NCBI RefSeq assembly: GCF_001512285.1 | Contig: NZ_LNUV01000004.1 | Location: forward strand, 310,001 to 374,000 | Reading direction: 5' to 3' | Source: Arthrobacter sp. EpRS71 | Lineage (GTDB): Bacteria; Actinomycetota; Actinomycetes; Actinomycetales; Micrococcaceae | DNA: 64,000 nt | Shown: positions 45,790 through 55,882 of the stretch, piece by piece | How the letters are laid out: the number at the start of each line of letters is the position of its first letter | Position numbering within the stretch: the first letter of the stretch is position 1 | Made by a program: the position numbers and the translations under genes | The notes under the pieces: model-generated | Databases searched by the model: none | The model's input: only the letters and a program-made list of their open reading frames with translations | What the model was told of the DNA's origin: nothing

Positions 45790-46755
45790 TCACCTCGGGA
45801 GGTTGCGGCCCTTGACAGGAGCGGATTTCAGGGGGTGAAGGCCGCTCTTTCCCGACGTATCCCTGAGGGTGTCTGCAAGCAGCTGTGTGAACAACTGCAC
45901 TTGGGCCGTCCGTTTTTCGTTGATCAGCAGGGCGAACACGTTCCGCGCCAGCCGGATGTCCGGGACGTCGAGAACCACGACGCCGGGTGGCCGGTTCCGC
46001 AGCGCCAATTCCGGTACCAGCGAGGCACCGAGACCGGCGGCGGTCATCTCCAAACTCGCATGGAAGTCGTCGCTGTAAGCCACAACTCGGGGGTGAAGGT
46101 TGCAGCTGGCGAAGAGGCGTTCTATCACCAGGGCATCGCTGGTGCCGGGGTGGTGGATGATCCACGGCATGTCGGACAGATGGGCGGCCTCGATCTCGGC
46201 GTCCTCCCGGATTTTCCAGGACGCAGGCAGCACCACCCGGAAGTCGTCGTCGCCAATCCACTGGCGTTCCAACGAATGCGGCCACGCCAGGCCGGACTGG
46301 CCAACCTGATAGACCAGCGCCACATCCAGTTCGCCGCCGCTTCGCAGGCCCTGAATGGTTTGGGCGGGTTCGGCTACGGACACTTTCAGCTCAATACCCA
46401 GGCCATTCCATCGTTCATTCCGGATAATGTCCGGCAGCACGTAGGTGGCCAGGCTGGGGAAAATACCCAGCCTCAGCTCCTGGGCGGGGGAGTCGTTGGT
46501 CCTTGAGGCTGCTGCCATGAGAGCCTCGACGTCGGTCAGCACCTTGGACGCGTGCCGGGTCATGGTCACCGCGGCCTCCGTTGGCACAACGCTGCGGGCT
46601 GACCGCTGGAAGAGCTCGACGCCGGTATCGCGTTCCAGCGCGGCCATCTGTTGGGAGACTGCCGAAGCTGTGTAGCCGAGTTGGGCGGCAGCGGCTGCGA
46701 AGGAACCCAGCCGGGTGACCTCCATCAAGGTGCGGAGATGGAGAAGGTTGACCAT
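45790..46755 (-). CDS. LysR-family transcriptional regulator
   Basis: A 321-residue LysR regulator. The helix-turn-helix is near residues 18-40 (GSFAAAAAQLGYTASAVSQQMAALE), and a periplasmic-binding-like effector domain follows. Its upstream region is divergent from nrdH, so it could affect the ribonucleotide reductase operon, but LysR regulators normally act on neighbours with a T-N11-A box, which was not identified here. The likely target and effector are unknown. Confidence 0.88.
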   Translation of the reverse strand: MVNLLHLRTLMEVTRLGSFAAAAAQLGYTASAVSQQMAALERDTGVELFQRSARSVVPTEAAVTMTRHASKVLTDVEALMAAASRTNDSPAQELRLGIFPSLATYVLPDIIRNERWNGLGIELKVSVAEPAQTIQGLRSGGELDVALVYQVGQSGLAWPHSLERQWIGDDDFRVVLPASWKIREDAEIEAAHLSDMPWIIHHPGTSDALVIERLFASCNLHPRVVAYSDDFHASLEMTAAGLGASLVPELALRNRPPGVVVLDVPDIRLARNVFALLINEKRTAQVQLFTQLLADTLRDTSGKSGLHPLKSAPVKGRNLPR

Positions 46756-47151
46756 CAGCCGATTTTAGCTGTTCGCCACGCCACATTTTCAAAGTGTCAC
46801 GACACGCCGTATCCCGGCGACACGCTGAAGATTAAATGTGGCTAAGTAGTCCACAGGGTGTGGATGACATCTCTCAATTTGCCGGAATCACGGACATTTT
46901 GAGGACCCTTGCCTGTGGACGAGCAGTGGATTGAATGACATACTTGTAATACATCATCTTGGGGTTCCAGTTCGGCGCTTGCACTACATGTAGTATCGAT
47001 TTACGGATTGAGCGGGAAACCAGCGCAAGACAAAATCAGAGCGTGTTGGCTGTCACGGCAGCCCGCGGGCCGGTATCGGATTCAGTAATTAGTTCCGGTT
47101 GAGCCCGCCAGATACGAAGAGAATCAGACTTCAACTTAGGGGACAGGGATC
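46756..47151. promoter_or_regulatory. Divergent LysR / nrdH control region
   Basis: A 396-base gap with no gene. It contains three 9-mers one mismatch from the DnaA box TTGTCCACA (46847-46855 plus; 46859-46867 and 46914-46922 minus), a 12-bp palindrome ACTACATGTAGT (46983-46994), and an imperfect 23-bp dyad centred at 46946. The palindromes are candidate NrdR boxes. A ribosome site (AGGGGACAGG) precedes nrdH. Confidence 0.5.
46983..46994. promoter_or_regulatory. Candidate NrdR box
   Basis: ACTACATGTAGT, in context CACTACATGTAGTAT, matches 12 of 16 positions of the NrdR consensus ACACTATATATAGTGT. NrdR represses nrd genes at paired boxes; a weaker dyad about 42 bases upstream could be the partner. 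Confidence 0.5.
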
Positions 47152-47394
47152 ATGACCGTAACGGTTTACACGAAGCCGGCCTGTGTTCAGTGCAACGCAA
47201 CCTACCGCGCACTCGACAAGAAGGGCATTGCCTACCAGAGTGTGGACATCTCCCAGGACGCCGAGGCCCTTGAGCGCCTCAAGGCACTGGGCTACATGCA
47301 GGCACCGGTTGTCGTCACCGAGCAGGACCACTGGTCTGGTTTCCGCCCGGACAAAATCGAGGAACTGGCCCAGGCCGTTTCCTCCGTGGCCTAA
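47152..47394 (+). CDS. nrdH: Glutaredoxin-like electron donor NrdH
   Basis: An 80-residue thioredoxin-fold protein with CVQC active site ([14 protein letters not shown]) that reduces class Ib ribonucleotide reductase. The C-terminal [10 protein letters not shown] motif is the NrdH signature. AGGGGACAGG precedes the ATG. It begins the nrdHI-E transcript. Confidence 0.96.
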   Translation: MTVTVYTKPACVQCNATYRALDKKGIAYQSVDISQDAEALERLKALGYMQAPVVVTEQDHWSGFRPDKIEELAQAVSSVA

Positions 47395-47456
47395 GTTTCA
47401 TTCAGACTTCGCCACCACAGCACTCTAAGAATTCCTATGTAGTAGAGGTGACTCCC

Positions 47457-47927
47457 ATGGCACCGCTGGCAGCGGCACCCGTACGCGATGCTGCGGAAGC
47501 TGTGACCACGAGGAGTCACCTCATCTACTTTTCCTCGACCTCCGAGAACACCAAACGATTCGTCCAGAAGTTGGGCACGGATGCAGCACGCATCCCGCTC
47601 TATGCCCAGGATGCCCCGCTTCGAGCACTCGAACCCTTCGTCCTTGTACTGCCCACTTATGGCGGAACGAACGGCGAAGGTTCCGTGCCGAAGCAGGTCA
47701 TCAGATTTCTCAACGATCCCAGGAACAGGGAACTGATCCGCGGTGTTATTGGAGCAGGAAACACTAATTTCGCGGACAACTACTGCGCGGCAGGGGACAT
47801 CATCTCCGTCAAGTGCAACGTGCCGCATCTTTACAAATTTGAACTCATGGGAACGCCGGAAGACGTTCAGCGGGTCAACGAAGGGCTGGAAAAGTTTTGG
47901 ACACAACTGTCGCAGAAACAGAAGTAA
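47457..47927 (+). CDS. nrdI: Flavodoxin-like NrdI
   Basis: A 156-residue flavodoxin that supplies the oxidant for the dimanganese-tyrosyl radical of NrdF. FMN-binding residues lie in [15 protein letters not shown] and [17 protein letters not shown]. The ATG at 47457 follows AGAGG at good distance; an in-frame GTG at 47448 is an alternative. It ends 11 bases before nrdE. Confidence 0.95.
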   Translation: MAPLAAAPVRDAAEAVTTRSHLIYFSSTSENTKRFVQKLGTDAARIPLYAQDAPLRALEPFVLVLPTYGGTNGEGSVPKQVIRFLNDPRNRELIRGVIGAGNTNFADNYCAAGDIISVKCNVPHLYKFELMGTPEDVQRVNEGLEKFWTQLSQKQK

Positions 47928-47938
47928 CCGGGGGCGCT

Positions 47939-50080
47939 GTGGACACGGTTAAGAAGCCGCTGCCTGAGGCTTTCAAGGGGTTGGGTTATCACGAGCTCAA
48001 CGCCATGCTGAACCTGTATGGCCCTAACGGCGAGATCCAGTTCGAAGCTGACCGTGAAGCTGCGCACCAGTACTTCCTGCAGCACGTGAACAACAACACG
48101 GTGTTCTTCCACGACCTGGAAGAGAAGCTCGATTACCTGGTGAAGAACCAGTACTACGAGCGCGAAACCCTTGACCAGTACACGATGAACTTCATCCGTG
48201 ACCTCTTCAACCGCGCGTACAAGAAGAAATTCCGCTTCGAGACCTTCCTCGGCGCCTTCAAGTTCTATACGTCCTACACGCTGAAGACTTTTGACGGCAA
48301 GCGTTTCCTGGAGCGCTACGAAGACCGCGTCTGCATGGTTGCATTGCACCTGGCACGCGGCGACGAAGACCTGGCCAACCGCCTCGTTGACGAGATCATT
48401 GACGGCCGTTTCCAGCCGGCTACTCCCACGTTCCTCAACGCCGGCAAGGCACAGCGCGGCGAGCTCGTCTCCTGCTTCCTGCTCCGCATCGAAGACAACA
48501 TGGAGTCGATCGCCCGCGCCATCAACTCCGCGCTCCAGCTCTCCAAGCGTGGCGGCGGTGTAGCGCTTTCACTCACCAACATCCGCGAGCACGGCGCACC
48601 GATCAAGCAGATCGAAAACCAGTCCTCCGGCGTCATCCCCGTGATGAAGCTCCTCGAAGACAGCTTCTCCTACGCCAACCAGCTCGGTGCCCGCCAGGGT
48701 GCAGGTGCGGTGTACCTGCACGCCCACCACCCGGACATCCACCGCTTCCTGGACACCAAGCGCGAGAACGCCGACGAGAAGATCCGCATCAAGACGCTCT
48801 CCTTGGGCGTTGTGGTTCCGGACATCACGTTCGAGCTCGCCAAGAAGAACGAGGACATGTACCTCTTCTCCCCGTATGACGTGGAGAAGGTCTACGGTGT
48901 TCCGTTCTCCGATATTTCGGTGACCGAGAAGTACTACGAGATGGTTGACGATTCCCGGATCAAGAAGACCAAGATCAGCGCCCGCGAGTTCTTCCAGACC
49001 CTCGCGGAGATCCAGTTCGAGTCCGGCTACCCGTACATCATGTTCGAGGACACCGTGAACCGGGCCAACCCGATTGACGGCAAGATCACCATGAGCAACC
49101 TGTGCTCGGAGATCCTGCAGGTTTCCTCACCGTCCATTTACGCCGAGGACCTCAGCTACGAGACCGTGGGTAAGGACATTTCCTGCAACCTCGGTTCCAT
49201 GAACATCGCCAAGACCATGGACTCGCCGGACTTTGGCCGCTCCATCGAGACGTCCATCCGCGCCCTCAGCGCTGTGTCCGATATGTCGTACATCAACTCG
49301 GTGCCGTCCATCGCCCAGGGCAACGCCCAGAGCCACGCAATCGGCCTTGGCCAGATGAACCTCCACGGCTACCTTGCCCGCGAGCACGTCCACTACGGTT
49401 CCGAAGAGGGCCTGGACTTCACCAACATTTACTTCTACACGGTGCTGTTCCACGCTCTGCGCGCTTCCAACCGTCTTGCCATTGAGACCGGCCAGAAGTT
49501 CGGCGGCTTCGAGAAGTCCACCTACGCGTCCGGTGAATTCTTCGACAAGTACACCGAGCAGGAATGGGTTCCGGCTACGGAGCGCGTCAGCGAGCTCTTC
49601 GCCGGCCACCACATCCCTACCCAGGATGACTGGCGTGAGCTGAAGGCTTCCGTCATGGAGCACGGTATCTACAACCAGAACCTCCAGGCTGTACCGCCTA
49701 CGGGTTCCATCAGCTACATCAACAACTCCACGTCCTCCATCCACCCGGTGGCCGCCAAAATCGAAATCCGCAAGGAAGGCAAGATCGGCCGCGTCTACTA
49801 CCCGGCGCCGTACCTGACCAACGACAACCTGGAGTATTACCAGGATGCCTACGAAATCGGCTACGAGAAGATCATCGACACCTACGCCGCTGCCACGCAG
49901 CACGTGGACCAGGGCCTGTCCCTGACGCTGTTCTTCAAGGACACCGCCACCACGCGCGATATCAACAAGGCGCAGATCTACGCATGGCGCAAGGGCATCA
50001 AGACCCTCTACTACATCCGTCTCCGCCAGATGGCCCTTGAAGGGACCGAGGTTGAGGGCTGTGTTTCATGTGCGCTATGA
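47939..50080 (+). CDS. nrdE: Class Ib ribonucleoside-diphosphate reductase, large subunit
   Basis: Catalytic subunit, about 713 residues. The active-site cysteine is in MSNLCSEI, and redox cysteines close the C terminus (EGCVSCAL). No N-terminal ATP-cone is present, as expected for class Ib. The GTG at 47939 (GGGGGCGCT upstream) is used; a TTG at 47897 would overlap nrdI by 30 bases. A hairpin at 50130-50161 follows, and nrdF lies 617 bases downstream, unusually far for the pair. Confidence 0.95.
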   Translation: MDTVKKPLPEAFKGLGYHELNAMLNLYGPNGEIQFEADREAAHQYFLQHVNNNTVFFHDLEEKLDYLVKNQYYERETLDQYTMNFIRDLFNRAYKKKFRFETFLGAFKFYTSYTLKTFDGKRFLERYEDRVCMVALHLARGDEDLANRLVDEIIDGRFQPATPTFLNAGKAQRGELVSCFLLRIEDNMESIARAINSALQLSKRGGGVALSLTNIREHGAPIKQIENQSSGVIPVMKLLEDSFSYANQLGARQGAGAVYLHAHHPDIHRFLDTKRENADEKIRIKTLSLGVVVPDITFELAKKNEDMYLFSPYDVEKVYGVPFSDISVTEKYYEMVDDSRIKKTKISAREFFQTLAEIQFESGYPYIMFEDTVNRANPIDGKITMSNLCSEILQVSSPSIYAEDLSYETVGKDISCNLGSMNIAKTMDSPDFGRSIETSIRALSAVSDMSYINSVPSIAQGNAQSHAIGLGQMNLHGYLAREHVHYGSEEGLDFTNIYFYTVLFHALRASNRLAIETGQKFGGFEKSTYASGEFFDKYTEQEWVPATERVSELFAGHHIPTQDDWRELKASVMEHGIYNQNLQAVPPTGSISYINNSTSSIHPVAAKIEIRKEGKIGRVYYPAPYLTNDNLEYYQDAYEIGYEKIIDTYAAATQHVDQGLSLTLFFKDTATTRDINKAQIYAWRKGIKTLYYIRLRQMALEGTEVEGCVSCAL

Positions 50081-50129
50081 CGGTGGTGTTCCACTGCTGC
50101 GGAAGCTGCGTTAAGTAGGAGTTAAAAGT

Positions 50130-50161
50130 TTGAGGGGCTGTGCTCGAACACAGCCCCTCAA
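50130..50161 (+). terminator. Hairpin after nrdE
   Basis: Perfect 13-bp stem TTGAGGGGCTGTG / CACAGCCCCTCAA with a 6-base loop (CTCGAA), 50 bases past the nrdE stop. No U tract follows, but this is common in high-GC terminators. Confidence 0.65.
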
Positions 50162-50242
50162 GAAAGTCCCGGATTCGAGACCGTTCCAATACCTAACTTG
50201 GACTGTCGAGTCTACAGGAGTTGTAGGTCGTCTGTCGACGGC

Positions 50243-50272
50243 CCTCCTTCCGGGCATAGCTTCGGAAGGAGG
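50243..50272 (+). promoter_or_regulatory. SD-sequestering hairpin before the 19-codon gene
   Basis: Perfect 10-bp stem CCTCCTTCCG (50243-50252) / CGGAAGGAGG (50263-50272) with a 10-base loop. The right arm is the Shine-Dalgarno of the gene at 50281, so ribosome access would need the hairpin to open. Confidence 0.7.
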
Positions 50273-50280
50273 AGATGGTA

Positions 50281-50340
50281 ATGGCTACAGTGCGACGCAC
50301 GATTCGCCGGACCATCCGCATCACGGTTCGCCCGCTCTAG
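50281..50340 (+). CDS. 19-residue arginine-rich microprotein
   Basis: Start ATG at 50281 and stop TAG at 50338-50340. The product MATVRRTIRRTIRITVRPL alternates Arg with Thr/Ile/Val and includes an RRTI repeat; six of 19 residues are Arg. The extremely strong SD GGAAGGAGGAG ends about 7 bases before the ATG, but is in a hairpin. It is not recognised as a known family. It could be a regulatory leader peptide, an RNA- or membrane-binding microprotein, or a small ribosome-associated protein. The strong SD plus intact frame argue that it is translated. Confidence 0.6.
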   Translation: MATVRRTIRRTIRITVRPL

Positions 50341-50385
50341 GGTCAACCATTCAATTCACGACTCGACAGGGAGGAGGTAATACAA

Positions 50386-50484
50386 ATGGCTAAAGGTTCA
50401 TACCGCAGCGCCAAAACTGGTCGCTATGTGACGCCGAAGTACGGCAAGTCACACCCGTCAACCACCGTCAAGGAATCAAAGTAG
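50386..50484 (+). CDS. 32-residue conserved-type small protein (KTGR[YF]VT family)
   Basis: Start ATG at 50386, stop TAG at 50482-50484, SD GGGAGGAGG about 8 bases upstream. The sequence begins MAKGSYRSAKTGRYVTPKYG and ends HPSTTVKESK. It resembles small proteins with a Y-R-x-A-K-T-G-[RK]-[YF]-V-T core and a T-T-V-x-E end found in many bacteria and often misannotated as multidrug transporters; their function is unknown. It lies between nrdE and nrdF, 45 bases after the 19-codon gene, and is followed by a terminator. Confidence 0.75.
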   Translation: MAKGSYRSAKTGRYVTPKYGKSHPSTTVKESK

Positions 50485-50510
50485 TCCACGCGGTTCCGTG
50501 GCGCCAAAAG

Positions 50511-50545
50511 CTATGAGTGGGTCCGCCTATGCGGCCCACTCATAG
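50511..50545 (+). terminator. Terminator after the micro-genes
   Basis: Perfect 11-bp stem CTATGAGTGGG / CCCACTCATAG with a 13-base loop, followed by TTGTGTTTGTG. It isolates the two micro-genes from nrdF. Confidence 0.75.
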
Positions 50546-50652
50546 TTGTGTTTGTGCAGGTTTCTCCGTGAAACCCAGCCGTGTGAACACGCACACTTCT
50601 AAGAACTTTAAAACTACATACGAGGTCTGATGCGACTAGGATTGAGAGCTAG

Positions 50653-51672
<1,020 letters not shown>

Positions 51673-51738
51673 ACAACACGCGACATTCTCGGCGAAATGA
51701 CAACGCTTATTGTTCCTTGGCCGAACGACCTGTCAGAT

Positions 51739-51773
51739 ATTCGGCCCCGCACCGTTGCGCGCGGGGCCGAATT
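51739..51773. terminator. Bidirectional terminator after nrdF
   Basis: Perfect stem ATTCGGCCCCGC / GCGGGGCCGAAT with a 10-base loop. It stands between nrdF and the converging AIPR gene. Confidence 0.75.
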
Positions 51774-51832
51774 AGATCGCGTCTTGTTCTTCTGAGTTCC
51801 CTATCTTTATGCGGACTTGAGTGAGTTATGCT

Positions 51833-53770
51833 CTATAAGCCGGTGATTGCGACGGCAGCAGTTGATGGCACTGCAGCCAGGCTTGATGCGTTCAGATGAG
51901 CAATGAAATCTCGCCCTTTAGCCACGGCTTCTCCTCGAAGACCGCTAGTGCCAATGTAATCAGTGAAGGCATCCAGAGCAGTCACCACTGCCAATTTCAC
52001 ATCCTCGTCTGTGGGCAGGTTGTCACGTTTGGCGATGGACTTTAGGGAGCTCACAGAACTGACGGTCCTCCCGGCCATCAAGATCGTCAGCGCAGTTAGT
52101 GTGTGGAAGCGAAGGTTGTTGCGGGTCGCTCTGTCTTGAATCTTAGACGCCAGTTCGCGGTCTACGGCGGCTTGGCTCTCAACTACCCAGAGATAAACTT
52201 CAAGAGGAACCCCAGGATCAAAAATGCTTCGGTAGACGTCGTCTTTTTTGATTACACTTCCGGGCCGAGCCCTTGCGTCATCAGGTCGGTTGAGGCCAGC
52301 GGCCATAAGCGATTGTGCTAGCGAGAGAATGCCAACGATACGACTGACTTTCTTACCAGCATTTTTATAAAAATTCTTGCGTCGATCGTAGTACCACTCA
52401 GCGCTTAGAAGGAACTGTTCGATATCTCGCTGGATAGTTTCCGTGGCATACAATGAGGCGTCTGTGACAGCCGTCTGGCGATTTGTTGCCCGAATTACCT
52501 GGTCTCTGCGGTCCTCGTCGTCTGTCATCAGAATCCGGATCAAGATCTTATGGTCAAAGGCAGGATGACCTTTAGGCAAATCCTTCAGAGTCTCAAAAAT
52601 AGTGTTGGATGTCTGGAGGCCATTAACAACTTGGGGGTCTACTACTGAGACTGTTTTATCTACTAAATTCACTCTAGTTGCGACTATGGTGACCCCATTA
52701 TTCTTCCACCAAAAGGGCGCGCTCTCCTGGTCCACTAGTGACTCACGTATTTCCTTATTAACGGCAACTTCCCCCTGGTAGTCCCGGACATTCCACTCGA
52801 AAATCCGGCTGAGGAGTTTCGGTTCTGCATCCGTTCCGTCACTTCCAGTTGGCTCTTCAGATTCTGTGAGGAAGTCGAAGTAGTCCCGCAATGATGCCAA
52901 AACGACGAGGCCATTGCCGCTCTTCGAAGCCTCATCTACCTTCAATTCGAACGCAGTTTTTGGTCGCTCCCGGTATAGTTCCAGCACTTCGGTCGCTCCT
53001 AAGAGGGACACTTTTCCTGTGGCCCCAGATACGACTGAGGCAAAGTCATTTTCGAGGATCCTCGCCTTATTTGAAATTTGGGCGTAAACGTTGTCCGTAG
53101 AACCAAGGGTTGTAAACTTGAACTCAATGCCTACGCTTGGAATCTGAGCGGCAAGGTTACGGAGCAAGCGGCGGAAAATGTCGATTTGTTCAACGACGTC
53201 ATCATTGAAGTGCTGCGCCAAGTCATCTGCTGACTTTGAAAGGTCTAGAAACGCTCTACATGACGAGACAACCTTATCAATAGCAACTTCTTCAAATCCC
53301 TTTTTTTGTTTGGCTTGGATGAGCACCAGTGTGATTTTTGGTTGATCAAAGCTCCGCGCATTCTTCCTGTCCAGCGCGCGATGGTCGATTCCAACAAGTT
53401 CCTTATCTAAGAACGTGTAAACAGCATCAAGTCCTCCGTCATTTCCACCACCTATTATTCCCTGAATAACATCATGGATACTTAGGTCCCAATGCTTCAT
53501 AACAAGTTCGGAGCAGAAGATTTCAAATGCCTCACCCTTGCCCTCGTCTGGGTAATTATCCTCGTGCCAAGCAGCAAAAATATCTCCAACTAAGACTAAA
53601 TCGTTCGCGTATGCCAAGAATTTCCCCTTTTGATTATTTGAACTGCAAGATCGAAGTGAGTTGATTGCAATGAATGCATCCACCACGGACGATTGTGAAC
53701 AATTTGACGGCATTGCCACAATTGGAGTCAACGCATGCCTGCTGCGCTGTTCTGTCCACAGCAAGTTCAT
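51833..53770 (-). CDS. AIPR-family (abortive infection) protein
   Basis: A 645-residue protein with signatures of the AIPR family (abortive phage infection protein, Pfam AIPR): FWWKNNGVTIVA (about 375-385), DPQVVNGLQTSNTIFE, RATNRQTAVTDASLYA and a C-terminal helical region. The N terminus (about 40-150) has a restriction-like look (NDGGLDAVYTF, then LVLIQAKQKKG), consistent with a PD-D/ExK-like fold found in some relatives. It is visibly more A/T-rich than its neighbours, with poor codon fit to this genome, suggesting recent acquisition. AIPR proteins occur alone or with restriction-modification genes; here no partner methylase is nearby. The start ATG at 53770 lacks a good ribosome site, so one ~20 codons later is possible. 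Confidence 0.85.
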   Translation of the reverse strand: MNLLWTEQRSRHALTPIVAMPSNCSQSSVVDAFIAINSLRSCSSNNQKGKFLAYANDLVLVGDIFAAWHEDNYPDEGKGEAFEIFCSELVMKHWDLSIHDVIQGIIGGGNDGGLDAVYTFLDKELVGIDHRALDRKNARSFDQPKITLVLIQAKQKKGFEEVAIDKVVSSCRAFLDLSKSADDLAQHFNDDVVEQIDIFRRLLRNLAAQIPSVGIEFKFTTLGSTDNVYAQISNKARILENDFASVVSGATGKVSLLGATEVLELYRERPKTAFELKVDEASKSGNGLVVLASLRDYFDFLTESEEPTGSDGTDAEPKLLSRIFEWNVRDYQGEVAVNKEIRESLVDQESAPFWWKNNGVTIVATRVNLVDKTVSVVDPQVVNGLQTSNTIFETLKDLPKGHPAFDHKILIRILMTDDEDRRDQVIRATNRQTAVTDASLYATETIQRDIEQFLLSAEWYYDRRKNFYKNAGKKVSRIVGILSLAQSLMAAGLNRPDDARARPGSVIKKDDVYRSIFDPGVPLEVYLWVVESQAAVDRELASKIQDRATRNNLRFHTLTALTILMAGRTVSSVSSLKSIAKRDNLPTDEDVKLAVVTALDAFTDYIGTSGLRGEAVAKGRDFIAHLNASSLAAVPSTAAVAITGL

Positions 53771-54204
53771 TCGCCGCGGTTGTAAAGTGCTTTACGCAGG
53801 AAGTCCTCCTCCGTGATCGCCTATGAACAGACTACTGGCACTAACTGTTCATGCTTCGCAAGACACCTAAATCTGCGGTTTGCTGACTACTTTGAGTTCG
53901 TAAATTGGGGACTTAAAGCAAGTTGTTCGTGTAACCGAGTACGCCAATCTCGAAGCGAATGCAACGCTGATCAGGCGAAGGCAATGAGGGAACGCTCTCT
54001 AGGGGATTGCCATGGGGGCTCCGCGTTGGCGTGGTCAGAGCAAGCACGAAACGAAAAAAGGGGCTGTGTACGCGGCGGCATAGCTTGTACCTCATCCAAG
54101 CGGATTTATTCAAGGAATTGCGCTGCTAGAGTCCCGGTTCCGTGTGGCAGAAGCTGAGTAGGCAGCCGCCATCCCAGTTTTTGACCGAGTGAGCAGGAGC
54201 GCAG
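53771..54204. other. A/T-rich gap beside the AIPR gene
   Basis: A 434-base gap with no credible gene. It holds the AIPR upstream region and an inverted repeat ATGAACAG (53822-53829) / CTGTTCAT (53844-53851) about 55 bases before the AIPR start, which could be an operator. Composition changes from A/T-rich to normal near 54100. Confidence 0.45.
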
Positions 54205-55821
54205 TTACAGCGACGCATCCGATAGTGACGGGTCCGATGTTAGGGCCGACTCCGATAAATGTGGTTGTTCGTGTCCGGGTAGGGGTGGGGCTTTGGCTTG
54301 GTAGGTGTGGCCTGTGGGGGTGGTGATTTCCAGGGTGTGCACGCCATGCGTACCCCCATGCAGGGATGCCGTGGTCCAGCCGGGGTGTTCTTTGGTGTGG
54401 TTGCAGGCTTCGCATAGTCCTGCGCCGTTGGTGAGGTTCGTTTTTCCGCCGGACTGCCAGGAAACCACATGGTCGATGTGCCGGATGGGCGCGTCGCAGT
54501 ACGGGGTGCGACAGGTGTCGTCACGGGTTTCGATCAATCGCCTGAGCCGGCCGGTAAAGAGCCGGGCCTTGGAGTCCGTGGCAAGGAGTTCACCAGTGCC
54601 CGGCGCTGTATAGAGCCGACGAAGCCACACGGCGAGCCCCGGATCCGGGGCTTCCTGCACTTCCTGTCCTGCCTTGCTCGGCTCCTGTGCTGTCTGTACG
54701 TGACTGGGCTTAGCTGGCCCTGAGCGGGAAGTTGCCCGTCCGGTGTTTGCCTGTTCGGAGTTCGCTGGCGGCCTTGAGTTTGCGGCTTGCCCCAACCCCA
54801 GGAGCTTCCTTCCCCATTCGGCCGGGACGATTCCGTAGCCCTTCAGCCGTGCCGGTTCGCTGTCTCCCTGAAACAGGGTCCGGTCGGTCATCACAAGGTC
54901 CAGGTTGATCCCCGAAAACCCGCCTGGGGTCCCGGTGATGCGTTCGACGAGGGTGTCGGCCATGACCTGACCGCGCGTCGGGACAGCACCCGGACCGGAA
55001 ACATCACCTGAACCGGAAGCACCACCCGAACCGGTGCCGCCGATGGAACGGGCCACATCAGCGGCCCGGGTCAACGCCGCATAAACAGCCACACCCTGAG
55101 CCACCGGCAACAACGCCGTCAAATACGTCATGGTGTCCGGCGCCGGACGCAGACTCACCGTCCGCTCAGAAGCCGCACGGGCCGCACGACCGGCCACCGA
55201 GCGCGGATCCCGACGATACGCAGCAGCCTTCACCGCAGCAACAATCGCCCTATCGCCCTTCCCCTCAAACGTCCCGGCATCAGCAGCCAACTCCTCATCC
55301 ACCGCAGCTCGATCCTCCACGGACAAGCAGGCGGTTTCCTTCACCAACAACGTGGCACGACATTCATTCAAGAGCCCGGACTGCAACGCAGCCAACGTGT
55401 GAGGCATCTCCACAACAAGCGCCTTCGCCAAGCCAAGCAACCTGGACCCACGATTCGGGGACTCCCGCCGAGCCAACGCCACCTGAGCCCCCACCCCCTG
55501 ACCACGCTCGGACACAGGAACACCAGCCTCAGCCTGCTCAGCGCGCTGGGCAAGATCAAAAGCCACAGCAACCCGCGCCTGCAAAGCCGTGATAGCCGAC
55601 TTCATCTCCTCCAACACCCGCAACTGCTCCATCAGATCCGCGCTAACGCTGCCGGACTGAGACAAGCCTCGGGAGATGGCAGGAAGATGCGCAGCGGACA
55701 CCGCTGCCTTCGCTTGCCTTTCCCGGATCTGCTTCATGTCATAACTCTGGCAGGGGGCACTGACATTATTAGAGACTTCGCTCTCTCCCGGGGAGGTACG
55801 GCAGATCTCCTTCTGAACCAT
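54205..55821 (-). CDS. DUF222 / HNH endonuclease-signature protein
   Basis: A 538-residue protein of the REP13E12-like DUF222 family, found in many copies in actinobacteria. The long helical DUF222 domain (about 60-330) is followed by a Pro/Ser-rich linker and an HNH domain: [23 protein letters not shown], then [14 protein letters not shown]. The HNH residues (HIDH, N, H) and the zinc cysteines are intact, so nuclease activity is plausible. Function is unknown. The 5' end is divergent from the dienelactone hydrolase gene, 61 bases away. Confidence 0.9.
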   Translation of the reverse strand: MVQKEICRTSPGESEVSNNVSAPCQSYDMKQIRERQAKAAVSAAHLPAISRGLSQSGSVSADLMEQLRVLEEMKSAITALQARVAVAFDLAQRAEQAEAGVPVSERGQGVGAQVALARRESPNRGSRLLGLAKALVVEMPHTLAALQSGLLNECRATLLVKETACLSVEDRAAVDEELAADAGTFEGKGDRAIVAAVKAAAYRRDPRSVAGRAARAASERTVSLRPAPDTMTYLTALLPVAQGVAVYAALTRAADVARSIGGTGSGGASGSGDVSGPGAVPTRGQVMADTLVERITGTPGGFSGINLDLVMTDRTLFQGDSEPARLKGYGIVPAEWGRKLLGLGQAANSRPPANSEQANTGRATSRSGPAKPSHVQTAQEPSKAGQEVQEAPDPGLAVWLRRLYTAPGTGELLATDSKARLFTGRLRRLIETRDDTCRTPYCDAPIRHIDHVVSWQSGGKTNLTNGAGLCEACNHTKEHPGWTTASLHGGTHGVHTLEITTPTGHTYQAKAPPLPGHEQPHLSESALTSDPSLSDASL

Positions 55822-55882
55822 CCCGCCCTTGTCCGCGTCTTTGCATCAGGGGAGGATATTCCACATCGTCGGGAGGTTCGCC

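Larger units (their letters stand above)
50203..50369 (+). repeat. Long-range inverted repeat enclosing the first nrdE-nrdF micro-gene
   Basis: CTGTCGAGTC (50203-50212) is perfectly complementary to GACTCGACAG (50360-50369). The right arm ends one base before the second micro-gene's ribosome site GAGGAGG (50371-50377). The arms therefore enclose the SD hairpin and the 19-codon gene. Confidence 0.6.

Noticed and set aside
45790..47151. LysR protein as regulator of nrdHIEF
   Set aside because: Divergent orientation is suggestive, but no LysR-type T-N11-A dyad was convincing and nrd genes are normally under NrdR; not claimed.
53813..54157. Open frame of 114 codons between AIPR and HNH genes
   Set aside because: Cys/Arg-rich translation without homology-like features or ribosome site; region looks non-coding.
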